Below are positions 29,842-39,180 of a stretch of 64,000 bases of DNA, one piece after another; positions within the stretch are counted from its first letter, which is position 1, and each line of letters begins with the position of its first letter. The stretch covers positions 248,001 to 312,000 of the forward strand of contig JAKASR010000001.1 of the NCBI GenBank assembly GCA_021818955.1, in the 5' to 3' direction. Origin of the DNA: Acidobacteriota bacterium (lineage in GTDB: Bacteria; Acidobacteriota; Terriglobia; Terriglobales; SCQP01). Made by a program: the position numbers and the translations under genes. The notes beneath the pieces are model-generated. The model saw nothing but the letters and a program-made list of their open reading frames with translations. It was not told where the DNA came from and did not search any database.

Positions 29842-31671
29842 ATGGAAATACCTGAGCGCCGCCGCGTAGCTGAAAGCAAAACCGCAGGTTTTTCCTCTAG
29901 CATGCCCGCGGCTAAGCGACGCTTATCCCTTGCCCGTTCCGTGCTTACCTCGGTGGGCTGGCCGGCCCTCTGCCTGATTGCTGCCGTCTTGTTTGCCATG
30001 CTGCCCAACTTCTGGGCGCGCCTGCATTTCGGCTCCTGGTTCTGGATCGCGGACCATGATGGCTGGATTTATCTTCAAGTCTTCGCTCATCCCCTAGCCG
30101 CTTCCCCTTATCCCTGGCTGCTATTCGGCCCGGCCCGGCTGGCCGCCCACGCCTTGGGCTGGGGCGCTGCGCGTTTGACTTTGGTCTGGAATTTTCAGGC
30201 GGCGCTTTTGACCGCGCTGCCGCTCTTTTTTCTGCTCGCGACCTTGCTGCCCGAAACTGCCGTTTCCGGCCGGCGAGGCGCCCCCTTGGCCGCCGGCCTG
30301 GCTTTGGCCTTCATCTTCGATACCGGCGTCATGCATTACCTGCCGCTTGTTCGCCAGATCGGAGTCGTCTGGCAATTAACCCGCCCGCCGCTGCCTGCGG
30401 CCCGCGCGACGGCGCTGTTGCGGCTGCCGTATCCTCCGCTCCTGCAGCAATGGAACATTCTCAGCCCCGCCCTCTGGCTGGGCTATCTGTTTCTTTGGCT
30501 TGCCCTCGCCTGCCGCGCCGCGGCGCGGCCTGCCTTGGCGCGCCGCCTGGTCGCCGCCGCCGCCCTCGGCTTGCTGTTTTACGTTTACTTCTATCTTTGG
30601 ACCGCCGCGCTGGCCGGCCTGCTCCTGCTCGCCTGGCTCGATCGCTATCGGCCTTCGGAGACCGCTCGCCCAAGGATTTGGCTTCAAATCGCCGCCGGAG
30701 GCCTTCTAGCCGGCTTGCCCGCGCTGCTGCTCGCCTGGCGGCATCGCCCGAATCCCGGCTGGCTGGCGCGCAATGGACTTTGGGTCGCCCGCTTTCGCCA
30801 TGAGCCCTTCCATCCCGGTAATCTGCTCCTCTATGGCCTCTCTTTGCTTTGGCTTTGGCGCCGCGACCGTAACCTGCTCCCGCTCTGGACCACCAGCTTC
30901 GCCGCCTGGCTGCTGTTCTATTTCTCCCCTTGGCTGCTCGGCCGCGAACTGCAGAATTTCCACTGGCTCTATGTGCGCAATCCGCTGCTTTACCTGCTCT
31001 GGTTTTTGCTGCTGGCCCGCTCTGCGCGCCGCTCCGCCTGGCTTCAACGCCGGCCTCTGCGCCCGGCCTTGATTGCCGTGTTGCTGGCCGTGGTGGCCTC
31101 CGGACTATTTATTCGCTACCGTCAGGCTTCCGGCAGCCGGGTTTCCCGCAACGCCATGCGCCAATGGCGCGCTTGGCAGGCCTTGCCGGTGCCGAGACCG
31201 GCATCGCTGGAGGCGGGCATTGCTTCCTCGGCTTCGGTAGCCGGCGCGCCGCAATTTGTGCGCCTCGCCGTCATCCGCGCCGGCTGGCGCCCGCTCAGCG
31301 GCGATACCATCTTGTTGAACCCTCAACTTTCCAGCCGGGACTGGAGGGCGCGCGCTGCTCTCAATCTCTACCTGCTCTCCGGTCCGCGCCGCTCGCGTTT
31401 TCATGCCGCTATCAGGCAGTGGCTGGATCGCGAAGTCAAAATCCATTCCGAGCTGCCCTGGACCTGGGTCCCCTCCGCCCGCCAGCGCCTGATCCGGGCC
31501 TTGGAAAGCGACTTTCTCCGCATTCGCCGCCATCCCCGGCGCTGGCTGGCACGCTACCAGGTTCGCTTGCTGGGACTGCCCAACTCCGGCCTCAAGCCGG
31601 ATTTGTCGGCTTCATGGCGGCTCTTTTTCACTAACTCTCAGTGGCGGATTTGGGTATATAAAGCTTCGTGA
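29842..31671 (+). CDS. polytopic membrane protein, possible GT-C-type glycosyltransferase
   Basis: A 609-residue protein with roughly ten to eleven membrane spans between about residues 38 and 420, followed by a soluble, Arg-rich C-terminal domain (about 430-609). A periplasmic WIADHDGWIYLQVF segment after the first span contains acidic residues where GT-C enzymes carry their catalytic Asp, but no family is secure. Start is ATG at 29842 (a TTG two codons earlier is possible); no clear ribosome binding site. The next gene on the other strand makes GDP-mannose, so a role in envelope polysaccharide is conceivable. Confidence 0.55.
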   Translation: MEIPERRRVAESKTAGFSSSMPAAKRRLSLARSVLTSVGWPALCLIAAVLFAMLPNFWARLHFGSWFWIADHDGWIYLQVFAHPLAASPYPWLLFGPARLAAHALGWGAARLTLVWNFQAALLTALPLFFLLATLLPETAVSGRRGAPLAAGLALAFIFDTGVMHYLPLVRQIGVVWQLTRPPLPAARATALLRLPYPPLLQQWNILSPALWLGYLFLWLALACRAAARPALARRLVAAAALGLLFYVYFYLWTAALAGLLLLAWLDRYRPSETARPRIWLQIAAGGLLAGLPALLLAWRHRPNPGWLARNGLWVARFRHEPFHPGNLLLYGLSLLWLWRRDRNLLPLWTTSFAAWLLFYFSPWLLGRELQNFHWLYVRNPLLYLLWFLLLARSARRSAWLQRRPLRPALIAVLLAVVASGLFIRYRQASGSRVSRNAMRQWRAWQALPVPRPASLEAGIASSASVAGAPQFVRLAVIRAGWRPLSGDTILLNPQLSSRDWRARAALNLYLLSGPRRSRFHAAIRQWLDREVKIHSELPWTWVPSARQRLIRALESDFLRIRRHPRRWLARYQVRLLGLPNSGLKPDLSASWRLFFTNSQWRIWVYKAS

Positions 31672-31677
31672 TGGACA

Positions 31678-31701
31678 AATAATCCACCATAGTGGATTAT
31701 T
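31678..31701. terminator. hairpin after the membrane protein gene
   Basis: AATAATCCAC-CATA-GTGGATTATT, a perfect 10-bp stem with a 4-nt loop, 6 bp after the stop of the membrane protein. No long T-run, so terminator strength is uncertain. Confidence 0.6.
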
Positions 31702-31721
31702 AGAGAATTCTAATGGAAAAT

Positions 31722-31881
31722 GAGACGCTTTTAAATCGCATCAGGGTGGCGGTAGTCAACGATAAAATCCTATAGTTTCAATAATATGCGGCATTTTTTT
31801 GGGGCAGTCTTGCTTAACGAGACACTTTTAAATTTCGCCCGCATGGCGGAAGCTAACGATAAACTCTGTTATTTCAAAGGC
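31722..31881 (+). repeat. two imperfect direct copies of about 60 bp in an intergenic region
   Basis: The copies begin GAGACGCTTTTAAAT (31722) and GAGACACTTTTAAAT (31819) and share GGCGGnAGnnAACGATAAA further in. The period is 97 bp. No reading frame is conserved between them. They sit in the 31672-32007 gap (336 bp), which otherwise shows no gene. Confidence 0.55.
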
Positions 31882-32007
31882 TTACATCAATAAGATGCCT
31901 GAACATTTTGTTCGCCGTGTCTCGCTGCCGTTGGCAGCTTGCCGTATGGCGGGGGTATAAGCTGCGACCTGTTCCCGCAATCGCTTTGTAAAAGATTAGG
32001 GGAAGTA

Positions 32008-33102
32008 TTACAGCAGATTGGTCTTGCCTTCTTTTTCCAGTTCTTCAACCAGCGACTTTACCGATTGCGCCTCGCTGCGGGGCACGATCAGCAGGGCGTC
32101 CGGAGTCTCGACTACGATGTGGTCTTTTACGCCGACCAGCGCCACCGTCTTTCCCGGAGCAAAAACGAAATTTCCGCTGGCGCCGATCTCCAGCAGCTCG
32201 CCCGCCTGCTTGACCGAACCGCCATCCTGCGACAACTCCTGGAAAACAGCTTCCCAACTGCCCAAATCGTTCCAACCCAGCCCGCTGGCCGGCAGGCAGT
32301 ACAGGCTGGGCGCTTTCTCCAGCACGGCATAGTCGATCGAGATATCGGCGCAGCCGGCGTACCAGCGCGTCAGCGCCGAACTGAATTTCGAGCGCGGGGC
32401 GTCGGCGATGCGCCGCAGCCGCTCCGACGTCCCCGGCAGATATTCCGCCAGCGCTTCCAGAATCGTCGCCGCCCGCCACAAGAACATGCCTGCATTCCAG
32501 TAATAGTTGCCCGCTTGCACCAGGCGTCGCGCCACCGCTTCACCGGGCTTTTCGATAAAGCGCTTCACCCGCAGCGCCCCGCGCCGCGCATGGGGATCCT
32601 CGATGACTTCGATATAGCCATAGCCGGTTTCCGGCCGCGTCGGCGGAATGCCCAGCGCCAGCATGCGGCCCGGACGCTGGATTTCGCCAATTCCCGCCTC
32701 AATCAGCGTCTGAAACTTGCCCGGATGCCTCACCAGGTGGTCGGAGGGAAACACCCCCATCGGCACATCGCCGCGCGCCCGCAGGATCAATTCCGCCCCC
32801 AGGCCGATCGCCGGGGCAGTATTGCGGCCTACCGGCTCGCCAATGATCTGCGCCGTCGGCACATCGCCGGCCTGCGCGATCACTTGCGCCCGCTGCTCGG
32901 CGCTGGTGATGATCCAGATATTTTCCGGGCGCGATACCAGCCGCGCTCGCGTCAGCGTCTGTTGCAGCATCGAGCCTTCGCCCAGGATGTTGAGCAGTTG
33001 CTTGGGCGTGCGCCGGCGGCTGCGCGGCCAAAATCGCGACCCCCGCCCGCCGGCCAGGATCAAGGCCGCGAAATCCTCGGTTTGTGATTTGCTTTTGACC
33101 AT
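32008..33102 (-). CDS. manC: mannose-1-phosphate guanylyltransferase
   Basis: A 364-residue nucleotidyltransferase making GDP-mannose from mannose 1-phosphate and GTP. The pyrophosphorylase signature is AALILAGGRGSRFWP followed by TPKQLL. Also typical are GRNTAPAIGL, FPSDHLVRHP, ETGYGYIEV, KRFIEKP, YYWNAGMFLW and GWNDLGSWEA. The type-II C-terminal isomerase domain is absent, so this is a single-function enzyme. ATG at 33102 gives a normal N-terminus; a GTG at 33195 would add 31 residues of low quality. Product probably feeds polysaccharide or glycan synthesis. Confidence 0.92.
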   Translation of the reverse strand: MVKSKSQTEDFAALILAGGRGSRFWPRSRRRTPKQLLNILGEGSMLQQTLTRARLVSRPENIWIITSAEQRAQVIAQAGDVPTAQIIGEPVGRNTAPAIGLGAELILRARGDVPMGVFPSDHLVRHPGKFQTLIEAGIGEIQRPGRMLALGIPPTRPETGYGYIEVIEDPHARRGALRVKRFIEKPGEAVARRLVQAGNYYWNAGMFLWRAATILEALAEYLPGTSERLRRIADAPRSKFSSALTRWYAGCADISIDYAVLEKAPSLYCLPASGLGWNDLGSWEAVFQELSQDGGSVKQAGELLEIGASGNFVFAPGKTVALVGVKDHIVVETPDALLIVPRSEAQSVKSLVEELEKEGKTNLL

Positions 33103-33365
33103 TATTCGCCGGGACGGATCGTCGGCATTGTCGGCCAATGCCTTGCGATTACGCCCAATCCGCCTCTTGTATTCTCGAAGGCCGGCGCGCTCCACTCATT
33201 CCCGGCCATCCTGCGCTTCCAAGCCGCCGAGATGCTTCTGGGACTTTAGAAACAGTGGTGCTTGCTGCGCCGTTCCCGTAATGCAGAATAACAGGAAATC
33301 CAGGGATTTTAGCGTTTTCGTTGCGGAATATCAAACTACTTTTTAACGGTGAGTAACCTGTAAAG

Positions 33366-34544
33366 TCACGATTCCGCCATGGCCGTGCGCCGATTTTCCC
33401 ATTCCCGGGCTCGCTTTATCCGGGTGGCAATGGCCGGATGGGAATAGAAAATCAGCTCTTTCCAGCGTGGCGGGGCCACCTCGGCTAAATTGCGCTGGGC
33501 CAAACGCTCCAGGCCTTGAACCAGAGGCTCGATCTTGCCCATGCTACTAAACACGTAATCATCCGCCTGGCGTTCCAGCCGGCGGGAAAAAGCATTTGCC
33601 AGCGGCATTAAAAGCAGGGAAAAGGCGGCCACGACCAGGGCCAGAACCGGCAGGCCGGCGATATCCGCCACCCCGTGCAGGTGTAAAGGCGCGTTCAGGG
33701 CCTGTAATACCTTGGCCGAAAGCCAAAAACCGGCTAACGAAAGCCCGGCCTGCAGCCATATCCCCTGGCGGATATGGCGATGCACATGATGCCCGAGTTC
33801 ATGCGTGAATACCGCCTCGATCTCCTCCAGGGCGGCCGTGCGCAGCAAGGTGTCGCTGATCAGTACCCGGCGGGTTGCACCCCACCCGGCCAGCGCCGCA
33901 TTGGCCTTGACCGTCTTTTCCCCCAGCTTCCACTCATAGATTCCGCGAATGCGCGCCCCGGCGGCCGCGGCCCGCGCGTTCAGGCGTTCGATCAACTCGG
34001 CTTCCTGCGGGTTATCGGGGGAGAGTTCCCGGAATTTAAAAAAAAGCGGGAATAACAGTACGGGCGCCAGTTGCGCCAGCAGAATAGAGAAGGCCAGGAA
34101 TACCAGCCAGCCCCAAAGCCACCAGATTTGGGGCGCGCTGCGCAACAAAGCATAAATCAACTCGATTGCGGCGATGCCCAGAGTGGTTTCCAATGCCAGG
34201 CTTTTGGCTTCGTCCGCCCACCAGCTTCCCCAATGCTGGCGGTTCAACCCATAGCGAATTTCGACATTTTGTTCCGCCAGCCCGAACGGCAGCGCCAGCA
34301 GCTTGAACAAAATGCCGAGCCCGATGACATATCCCAGCACGATCAGCCAGGCGGAGGCATGGGCAGGCAGCCAGCGCACGACGATCTGTTCTAAAGCCAG
34401 ACTCGCTCCGCCAAAGGCCAGCACCGTCAGCAATATCAACTCCGCCAGCGTGGAAGCCAGGCTGAGCCGCAGCTTGGCGCGGCTATAATGCCGCGCGCTT
34501 TCCTGGTCGGCCGGCGGGATGGGCCGTTCTGTAACTTCCGTCAT
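33366..34544 (-). CDS. M48-family zinc metalloprotease (Ste24-like)
   Basis: A 392-residue integral membrane protease. The zinc site is HELGHHVHRH (His248, Glu249, His252), with the third ligand probably in the RRLERQADDYVF segment (about residue 325). Several membrane spans precede the active site (about 30-55, 68-90, 118-170) and two follow. The layout VKANAALAGWGATRRVLISDTLL matches Ste24/CAAX-type proteases that act in membrane protein quality control. It sits alone between manC and the two-component genes. Confidence 0.9.
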   Translation of the reverse strand: MTEVTERPIPPADQESARHYSRAKLRLSLASTLAELILLTVLAFGGASLALEQIVVRWLPAHASAWLIVLGYVIGLGILFKLLALPFGLAEQNVEIRYGLNRQHWGSWWADEAKSLALETTLGIAAIELIYALLRSAPQIWWLWGWLVFLAFSILLAQLAPVLLFPLFFKFRELSPDNPQEAELIERLNARAAAAGARIRGIYEWKLGEKTVKANAALAGWGATRRVLISDTLLRTAALEEIEAVFTHELGHHVHRHIRQGIWLQAGLSLAGFWLSAKVLQALNAPLHLHGVADIAGLPVLALVVAAFSLLLMPLANAFSRRLERQADDYVFSSMGKIEPLVQGLERLAQRNLAEVAPPRWKELIFYSHPAIATRIKRAREWENRRTAMAES

Positions 34545-34561
34545 GATTGCAGTTTAGACCG

Positions 34562-34690
34562 AAAGCTTTAGCGCCCGGGTCGGACAGGAGTTTTCGTCAT
34601 TGGCAATTTCGGAGAAATTGCCTGCGGTATGTCAATTTCGGAGAAATTGCCTGCAGCCATGCCCGCAGGCCGTTTTCGCGCGGGGTTCAG
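34562..34690 (+). repeat. composite dispersed repeat: module A, two C palindromes, and tail
   Basis: Module A (34562-34597: AAAGCTTTAGCGCCCGGGTC then GGACAGGAGTTTTCGTC) is followed by two C palindromes (34602-34622 and 34631-34651, GCAATTTC-GGA-GAAATTGC) and a tail GCCCGCAGGCCGTTTTCGCG then CGGGGTTC. The same order occurs at 39181. It fills the 156-bp gap between the protease and sensor kinase genes. Confidence 0.8.
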
Positions 34691-34700
34691 CCGCTGGGAT

Positions 34701-36146
34701 TCAGGCCGGTTCCGGCACGGCAACCGGCAGCGCCTGGGCCGGCAGTTCGACCCCAAAACGCAAACCGCGCGGCTGGCGGGATTCCACCCAAACGCGTCCC
34801 TGGTAAGCCTCGACTATGGATTTTACAATCGCCAGGCCCAGGCCAAATCCGCCCGTATCCCGATTGCGCGACTGTTCGGCGCGATAGAAACGGTCGAAGA
34901 TGCGGGGCAGGTCGCTTTCCGCAATGCCCGGGCCCTCGTCTTCCACAACGACGCGAGCTGAGTTTTCGCCGGCATCGAGCGTAACCCGTACCCGGCTGCC
35001 ATTGGGACTGTATTTGATCGCGTTTTCGATCAAATTCGACCAGACCAGCTCGAGATCGTCGCTTTCGGCGCGTACTAAGGCATCGCGGCGCACCCGCAAT
35101 TCGGTGTGGATGTCTTTTGACTGAGCGAGGTGCACGAGCCGGTCCAAGGCCGCGGCGCAGCCAGCCGCCAGGGAAACATCCGGCAGGCTGGCATTCGCGC
35201 CGCTTTCCGCCGCCTGTTCGATGCGCGCCAGGCGCAGCATGCGATCGAGCAGAAGGTGCAACCGTTCCACATCCTCCAACGACTGTTCCAAGCCGTGACG
35301 ATAGGCTTCGTTGTCGCGCGGTCGTTGCAACAGGGATTGCAGCGTGGATTTGAGAATTGCCACCGGGGTCTTGAGTTCATGCGCGGCATTGCCGAGAAAT
35401 TCGCGTTGCGCCAAAAATGAGCGATGCAGCCGCTGCAGCATGGATTCCAGAGCGGCAATCAGCGGCGCCAGTTCCGCCGTGGAACGCGACGTCGCGGGCG
35501 GGCGGAATTCCCAATTGAGCGCGGAAATTTGCGCGGCCCGATCGGCTAAATCATGTAAAGGCGCCAGGCCGCGGCGGATGCCCCAGATCGTCAGCAGGCC
35601 GGTAGCGGCCAGCAACAGCAAGCCGGCGGCGCCGGCAAACAGGGCGGCATCCAAAACTCTCGCTTGAATGGGCAATGCCGGCGCCGCATACCAGACCGTC
35701 AGCAAGGGTGGCGGGCCGGAAAGGTTTTCCTCGGTATCGAGCACCGGCTGGCCGGTTAGGCGCAGCACCCGGTAAGGAACGCCGTGCAGATTAAAGGCGG
35801 CGGAGCCGCTGGTGGGCGGCGTCCAGGCGACCGGCCAATATTGGGCGATGATCGTGCCGCCCTGGAGTTGCACGCGGTAAAAATCGGGGTGATGTTTGTC
35901 GGGCGCCGGCGGCAAAAGCGAGCGGTCAAATTTCAAAGGATAGGGGGGATTCTCGCCGTAGCGCACCAGCGCCGCGGTGGCGATAGCCCGGGCGCGCAAG
36001 GTCAGGGTGAAGGCCGATAACAGTTGCCGCCGGGTATAGTAAACCAGCGAGATCAACAACGCCGTGGCCAACAGCAGCTCGGTCAGCAGCACTCCGGCGA
36101 TCAGGCGCCGGGTCATGGAAGATGAACGAGGCGAGGCGCGCCGCAT
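34701..36146 (-). CDS. sensor histidine kinase, membrane-bound
   Basis: A 481-residue kinase with an N-terminal span (about 12-34), a periplasmic sensor region (about 40-165), a second span (about 167-190), HAMP (about 190-240), H box GNAAHELKTPVAILKSTL, N box SNLIENAIKYSPNG, G1 VEDEGPGI and G2 GFGLGLAIVK. The ATG at 36146 follows AGGA and lies 8 bp after the regulator stop, so the pair is cotranscribed. Layout suits the OmpR-type partner. Signal unknown. Confidence 0.92.
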   Translation of the reverse strand: MRRASPRSSSMTRRLIAGVLLTELLLATALLISLVYYTRRQLLSAFTLTLRARAIATAALVRYGENPPYPLKFDRSLLPPAPDKHHPDFYRVQLQGGTIIAQYWPVAWTPPTSGSAAFNLHGVPYRVLRLTGQPVLDTEENLSGPPPLLTVWYAAPALPIQARVLDAALFAGAAGLLLLAATGLLTIWGIRRGLAPLHDLADRAAQISALNWEFRPPATSRSTAELAPLIAALESMLQRLHRSFLAQREFLGNAAHELKTPVAILKSTLQSLLQRPRDNEAYRHGLEQSLEDVERLHLLLDRMLRLARIEQAAESGANASLPDVSLAAGCAAALDRLVHLAQSKDIHTELRVRRDALVRAESDDLELVWSNLIENAIKYSPNGSRVRVTLDAGENSARVVVEDEGPGIAESDLPRIFDRFYRAEQSRNRDTGGFGLGLAIVKSIVEAYQGRVWVESRQPRGLRFGVELPAQALPVAVPEPA

Positions 36147-36153
36147 TTTCGTC

Positions 36154-36849
36154 CTACTCCGCGCCTTCTGCCGGCTCGTCGGTTCGCAGGCTATACCCAT
36201 GGCCGCGCAGGGTATGGATCAGCTTTAGCGGCTTGTCATTGTCCAATTTGCGCCGCAGCCCGGAAATATAGACTTCGATCACATTGCTGAATTTTTCCCA
36301 GTTGAAATCGTACAAATGCTCCAGCAACTCGCTTTTCGAAATCACCGCCCGCGGCCGGTGTGCGAGGTATTCGAGCACGCGATATTCCATCGGGGTGAGC
36401 GTCACTTCCTTGCCATCGCGCGTTACCCGGCGCTCCAGGGTGTTGATTTCCAGGTCGGCGATTTGCAATTTCGGGGTGGCCTGGCCCTTGCCCCGCCGGA
36501 TCAGCGCCTTGGCCCGCGCCAGAAATTCGCCGAGATCGAAAGGTTTGGCGACATAATCGTCCGCGCCGCTATTGAGCAGGCTTACGACCGAAGCCTTATC
36601 TTCGCGCGCGGTCAAAATCAGCACCGGCGTCGTCACGTGCTCGTTGCGCAAATGGCGCAACACCCCGCTGCCTTCCAGCTTCGGCAGCATCAGATCCAGC
36701 ACCATCAGGTCGTAAGGGTTCTGGAGCGCCATTTCCAGTCCGGTCTCGCCGTCGCCGGCGATATCCACGGCATAGCCGGCGGTTTCGCGCATGCTGCGGG
36801 CCAGGTTCTCCGCCAGCCGAGGCTCGTCTTCGACGATCAATACGCGCAT
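36154..36849 (-). CDS. OmpR-family response regulator
   Basis: A 231-residue regulator. Receiver domain: acidic pocket VEDEPR, phospho-acceptor Asp in MVLDLMLP (about residue 51), Thr in LTAREDK, Lys in AKPFDLGE. A winged-helix effector (about 130-222) has RVLEYLAHRPRAVISKSELL and VIEVYISGLRRKLDN. First gene of the pair with the downstream kinase. Divergent from tlyA over 79 bp. Confidence 0.94.
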   Translation of the reverse strand: MRVLIVEDEPRLAENLARSMRETAGYAVDIAGDGETGLEMALQNPYDLMVLDLMLPKLEGSGVLRHLRNEHVTTPVLILTAREDKASVVSLLNSGADDYVAKPFDLGEFLARAKALIRRGKGQATPKLQIADLEINTLERRVTRDGKEVTLTPMEYRVLEYLAHRPRAVISKSELLEHLYDFNWEKFSNVIEVYISGLRRKLDNDKPLKLIHTLRGHGYSLRTDEPAEGAE

Positions 36850-36928
36850 GACTGTCTCCCGGCCAGTATTATGACGCAGCCCGCGTTTATCGTCTCGCTT
36901 TTCCTTCCGCGGTTACAATGCCCGCAGG

Positions 36929-37720
36929 GTGAACTCCAAGCTGAAAAAGCCTTGCGGCGCGCGGGCAAATGGACCGCCGCCTTCCGGCGACAAACCACGA
37001 CTCGATCAACTGCTGGTTGAGCGCGGTCTGGCCGCATCCCGTGAGCAGGCGCAGGCCCGCATTCTGGCCGGCGAGGTTTTCGTCAATGGACAGCGCCGCG
37101 ACAAACCTGGCTGGCGCGCTCCCCATGATGCCCATTTGCATTTGAAAACGGCGCCGCGCTATGCCAGCCGCGCCGGCGATAAGCTGGCCGCCGCGCTGTC
37201 CGCATTTTCCATTCCGGTCACCGGCCGTGTGGCCCTGGATGTCGGCTCCTCCACCGGCGGTTTTACCGACTGCCTGCTTCAGGCCGGCGCCGCGCGCGTG
37301 CATGCTGTCGATAGCGGGCGTAACCAGATGATCTATCGCCTCCGCCAGGATCCGCGCGTGCGGCTGCGCGAGCGTACCAACGCCCGTTATCTGCGGCCGG
37401 AGCAGGTTGGCGAGCCGGTGGACATCATCGCCGTGGATGTCTCCTTCATTTCGGCCACGTTGCTTTTTCCCGCATTGCTGCCCTTGCTGGCCGCAAATGG
37501 CGATTTGATTGTCCTGGTAAAGCCACAATTTGAAGCGGGACGCGAGGCCGTCGGCAAAGGCGGCATCGTTCGCGATCCTGCCGCGCGCGATGCCGCCATC
37601 GCGCGGGTGCGGCAGGCGCTGGAAGCAGCGGGAATGCGTGTCCGGAACGTAATGCCCAGCCCTGTGCTTGGCGCCGAAGGAAATCAGGAGTTTTTAATGT
37701 GGGCCCGTTTCGGCGTTTGA
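36929..37720 (+). CDS. tlyA: TlyA-family rRNA 2'-O-methyltransferase
   Basis: A 263-residue protein: S4 RNA-binding domain (about 22-85: PRLDQLLVERGLAASREQA) and an FtsJ-like Rossmann methyltransferase (about 85-260: VALDVGSSTGGFTDCLLQAGA, AVDSGRNQ, IIAVDVSFISATL, LVKPQFEAGREAVGKGGIV). The SAM loop GSSTGGF and the catalytic Lys-Asp-Lys residues fit the family, which methylates ribosomal RNA and was first described as a hemolysin. Start is GTG with GCAGG upstream. Single gene. Confidence 0.92.
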   Translation: MNSKLKKPCGARANGPPPSGDKPRLDQLLVERGLAASREQAQARILAGEVFVNGQRRDKPGWRAPHDAHLHLKTAPRYASRAGDKLAAALSAFSIPVTGRVALDVGSSTGGFTDCLLQAGAARVHAVDSGRNQMIYRLRQDPRVRLRERTNARYLRPEQVGEPVDIIAVDVSFISATLLFPALLPLLAANGDLIVLVKPQFEAGREAVGKGGIVRDPAARDAAIARVRQALEAAGMRVRNVMPSPVLGAEGNQEFLMWARFGV

Positions 37721-37772
37721 TTCTGCAAGCGGAAAAAATGGAAACCAGCGTTTAGGCTGGGTGGAAGCAAGG

Positions 37773-37798
37773 TGGAAGTAAAAGTCGATTTACTTCCA
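37773..37798. terminator. hairpin between convergent tlyA and argJ
   Basis: TGGAAGTAAA-AGTCGA-TTTACTTCCA is a perfect 10-bp stem. GGTGGAAG occurs three times in the region (37760, 37771, 37836). It may act as a bidirectional terminator. Confidence 0.5.
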
Positions 37799-37869
37799 TC
37801 CGTAATCTATTGATTCAATTGTATTTATCTTCCGGGTGGAAGCGAAAAATTCTGGCGGCGGGCTATAGG

Positions 37870-37894
37870 TGAAAAGTAAAAGCGGCCGAGCCGC
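37870..37894 (+). repeat. dispersed repeat, module B tail beside the argJ stop
   Basis: GAAAAGTAAAAGCGGCCGAG followed by CCGCT. The last base pairs abut the argJ stop on the opposite strand. Confidence 0.6.
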
Positions 37895-39094
37895 TTACGT
37901 GCGGTAGCTGGCGTTGATTTTGATATAGTCCATGGTCAAATCGCAGGTCCACATCCAGGCGCGGGCGCGGCCGGCGCCCAGGCGGATGCGTAATAGGACC
38001 TGATCCTGTTCCAATTCGCGTTTCATGGCCGCTTCATCGAAGGCGAGCGCGCGGCCCTTATCGAAAACGGGGGTCTGGTTGAACCAGACTTCAGCGCGTT
38101 CCGGCTGGAATCGCGCCCCGGAATAGCCGGCGGCGGCCAGAATCCTGCCCCAGTTCGGGTCGGCGCCGGCCAGGGCGGTCTTGACCAGCGGCGAATGCGC
38201 AATGGCCCGTGCTGCCCGATCGGCGTCGGCGGCGGTGCGCGCCTGCTCCACCTCGATCCGAACCAGCCGCTTGGCGCCTTCGCCATCGCGCACGATCTCC
38301 AGCGCCAGGCTTTGCGCCACGGCTTCCAGTTCGCGGCGGAAGGCGCGCATGCCGGCCGCGCTGGGGCGTCCGGCGGCGCCGCTTGCAACCAGTAAAACCG
38401 AGTCATTGGTCGAAGTGTCGCCATCCACGGTGATGCGGTGGAAGGATTGATTTACGGCTGTTTTTAGCGCGGAGTTGAGTTCGGTGGGAGTACATTGCGC
38501 GTCGGTGAAAATGAACGCGAGCATGGTCGCCATCCGGGGATGGATCATGCCCGAGCCTTTCGCCATGCCGGCAATACGAAAACGGCGCGCGCCATCCCGA
38601 AATTCGCGCAGAGCGATTTTTCGCCGCGTATCGGTGGTGAGGATGGCTTCTGCCGCCGCCGGACCCCCATCCTCGCGCTGCAACCAGCGCGGCAGTGCAT
38701 GCAAAATACGCTCATAGGGCATGGGCACGCCGATGACCCCGGTGGAGGCGACAAAAATTTGCTCGGGCGGACAATTCAGCAGCCGCGCCGTGGTTTCGGC
38801 TGTTGCCGACGCCGCCTGTTCACCCGCTTTGCCGGTGGCGCAATTGGCATTGCCCGAGTTCACCACGATGGCGCGCAGCCAGCCTTTGGAGCGCCGTAAA
38901 TGACCGCGGCTCAATCGCACCGGCGCGGCTTGCAGCCGGTTGGTGGTAAAAACCGCGGCAGCGGCAAAGCACTGGTCGCCCCAGGCCACGGCGAGGTCGG
39001 GCTTAGCCGCTTTTATTCCGCTATGGCCTGCGGCGAAATGAAAGCCGGCCGGCCAGGCGCCCGGTTCGGGGGAGTTGGCTGCGTGTTCGGGCAT
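37895..39094 (-). CDS. argJ: bifunctional glutamate N-acetyltransferase/ornithine acetyltransferase
   Basis: A 399-residue ArgJ. It recycles the acetyl group from N-acetylornithine to glutamate and may also acetylate glutamate from acetyl-CoA. The autoproteolytic Thr lies in KGSGMIHPRMATMLAFI. Other motifs: VVNSGNANCATG, STGVIGVPMPYERI, DGDTSTNDS and DPNWGRILAAAGYSGA. The family-typical C-terminus KINASYRT is present. Other arginine genes are not nearby. Downstream end abuts repeat module B. Confidence 0.95.
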   Translation of the reverse strand: MPEHAANSPEPGAWPAGFHFAAGHSGIKAAKPDLAVAWGDQCFAAAAVFTTNRLQAAPVRLSRGHLRRSKGWLRAIVVNSGNANCATGKAGEQAASATAETTARLLNCPPEQIFVASTGVIGVPMPYERILHALPRWLQREDGGPAAAEAILTTDTRRKIALREFRDGARRFRIAGMAKGSGMIHPRMATMLAFIFTDAQCTPTELNSALKTAVNQSFHRITVDGDTSTNDSVLLVASGAAGRPSAAGMRAFRRELEAVAQSLALEIVRDGEGAKRLVRIEVEQARTAADADRAARAIAHSPLVKTALAGADPNWGRILAAAGYSGARFQPERAEVWFNQTPVFDKGRALAFDEAAMKRELEQDQVLLRIRLGAGRARAWMWTCDLTMDYIKINASYRT

Positions 39095-39180
39095 GATTTA
39101 CAGAATAAAACAGAAGACAGGGACCGGAGGCAAGCGATAAAGTCAGGCTCGCCGCATAGCCGGGCCGGGAATGCATCCGG

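Noticed and set aside
31678-31881. Remnant of an insertion sequence with terminal repeats
   Set aside because: The hairpin and the 97-bp-spaced copies have no transposase frame and no target duplication.
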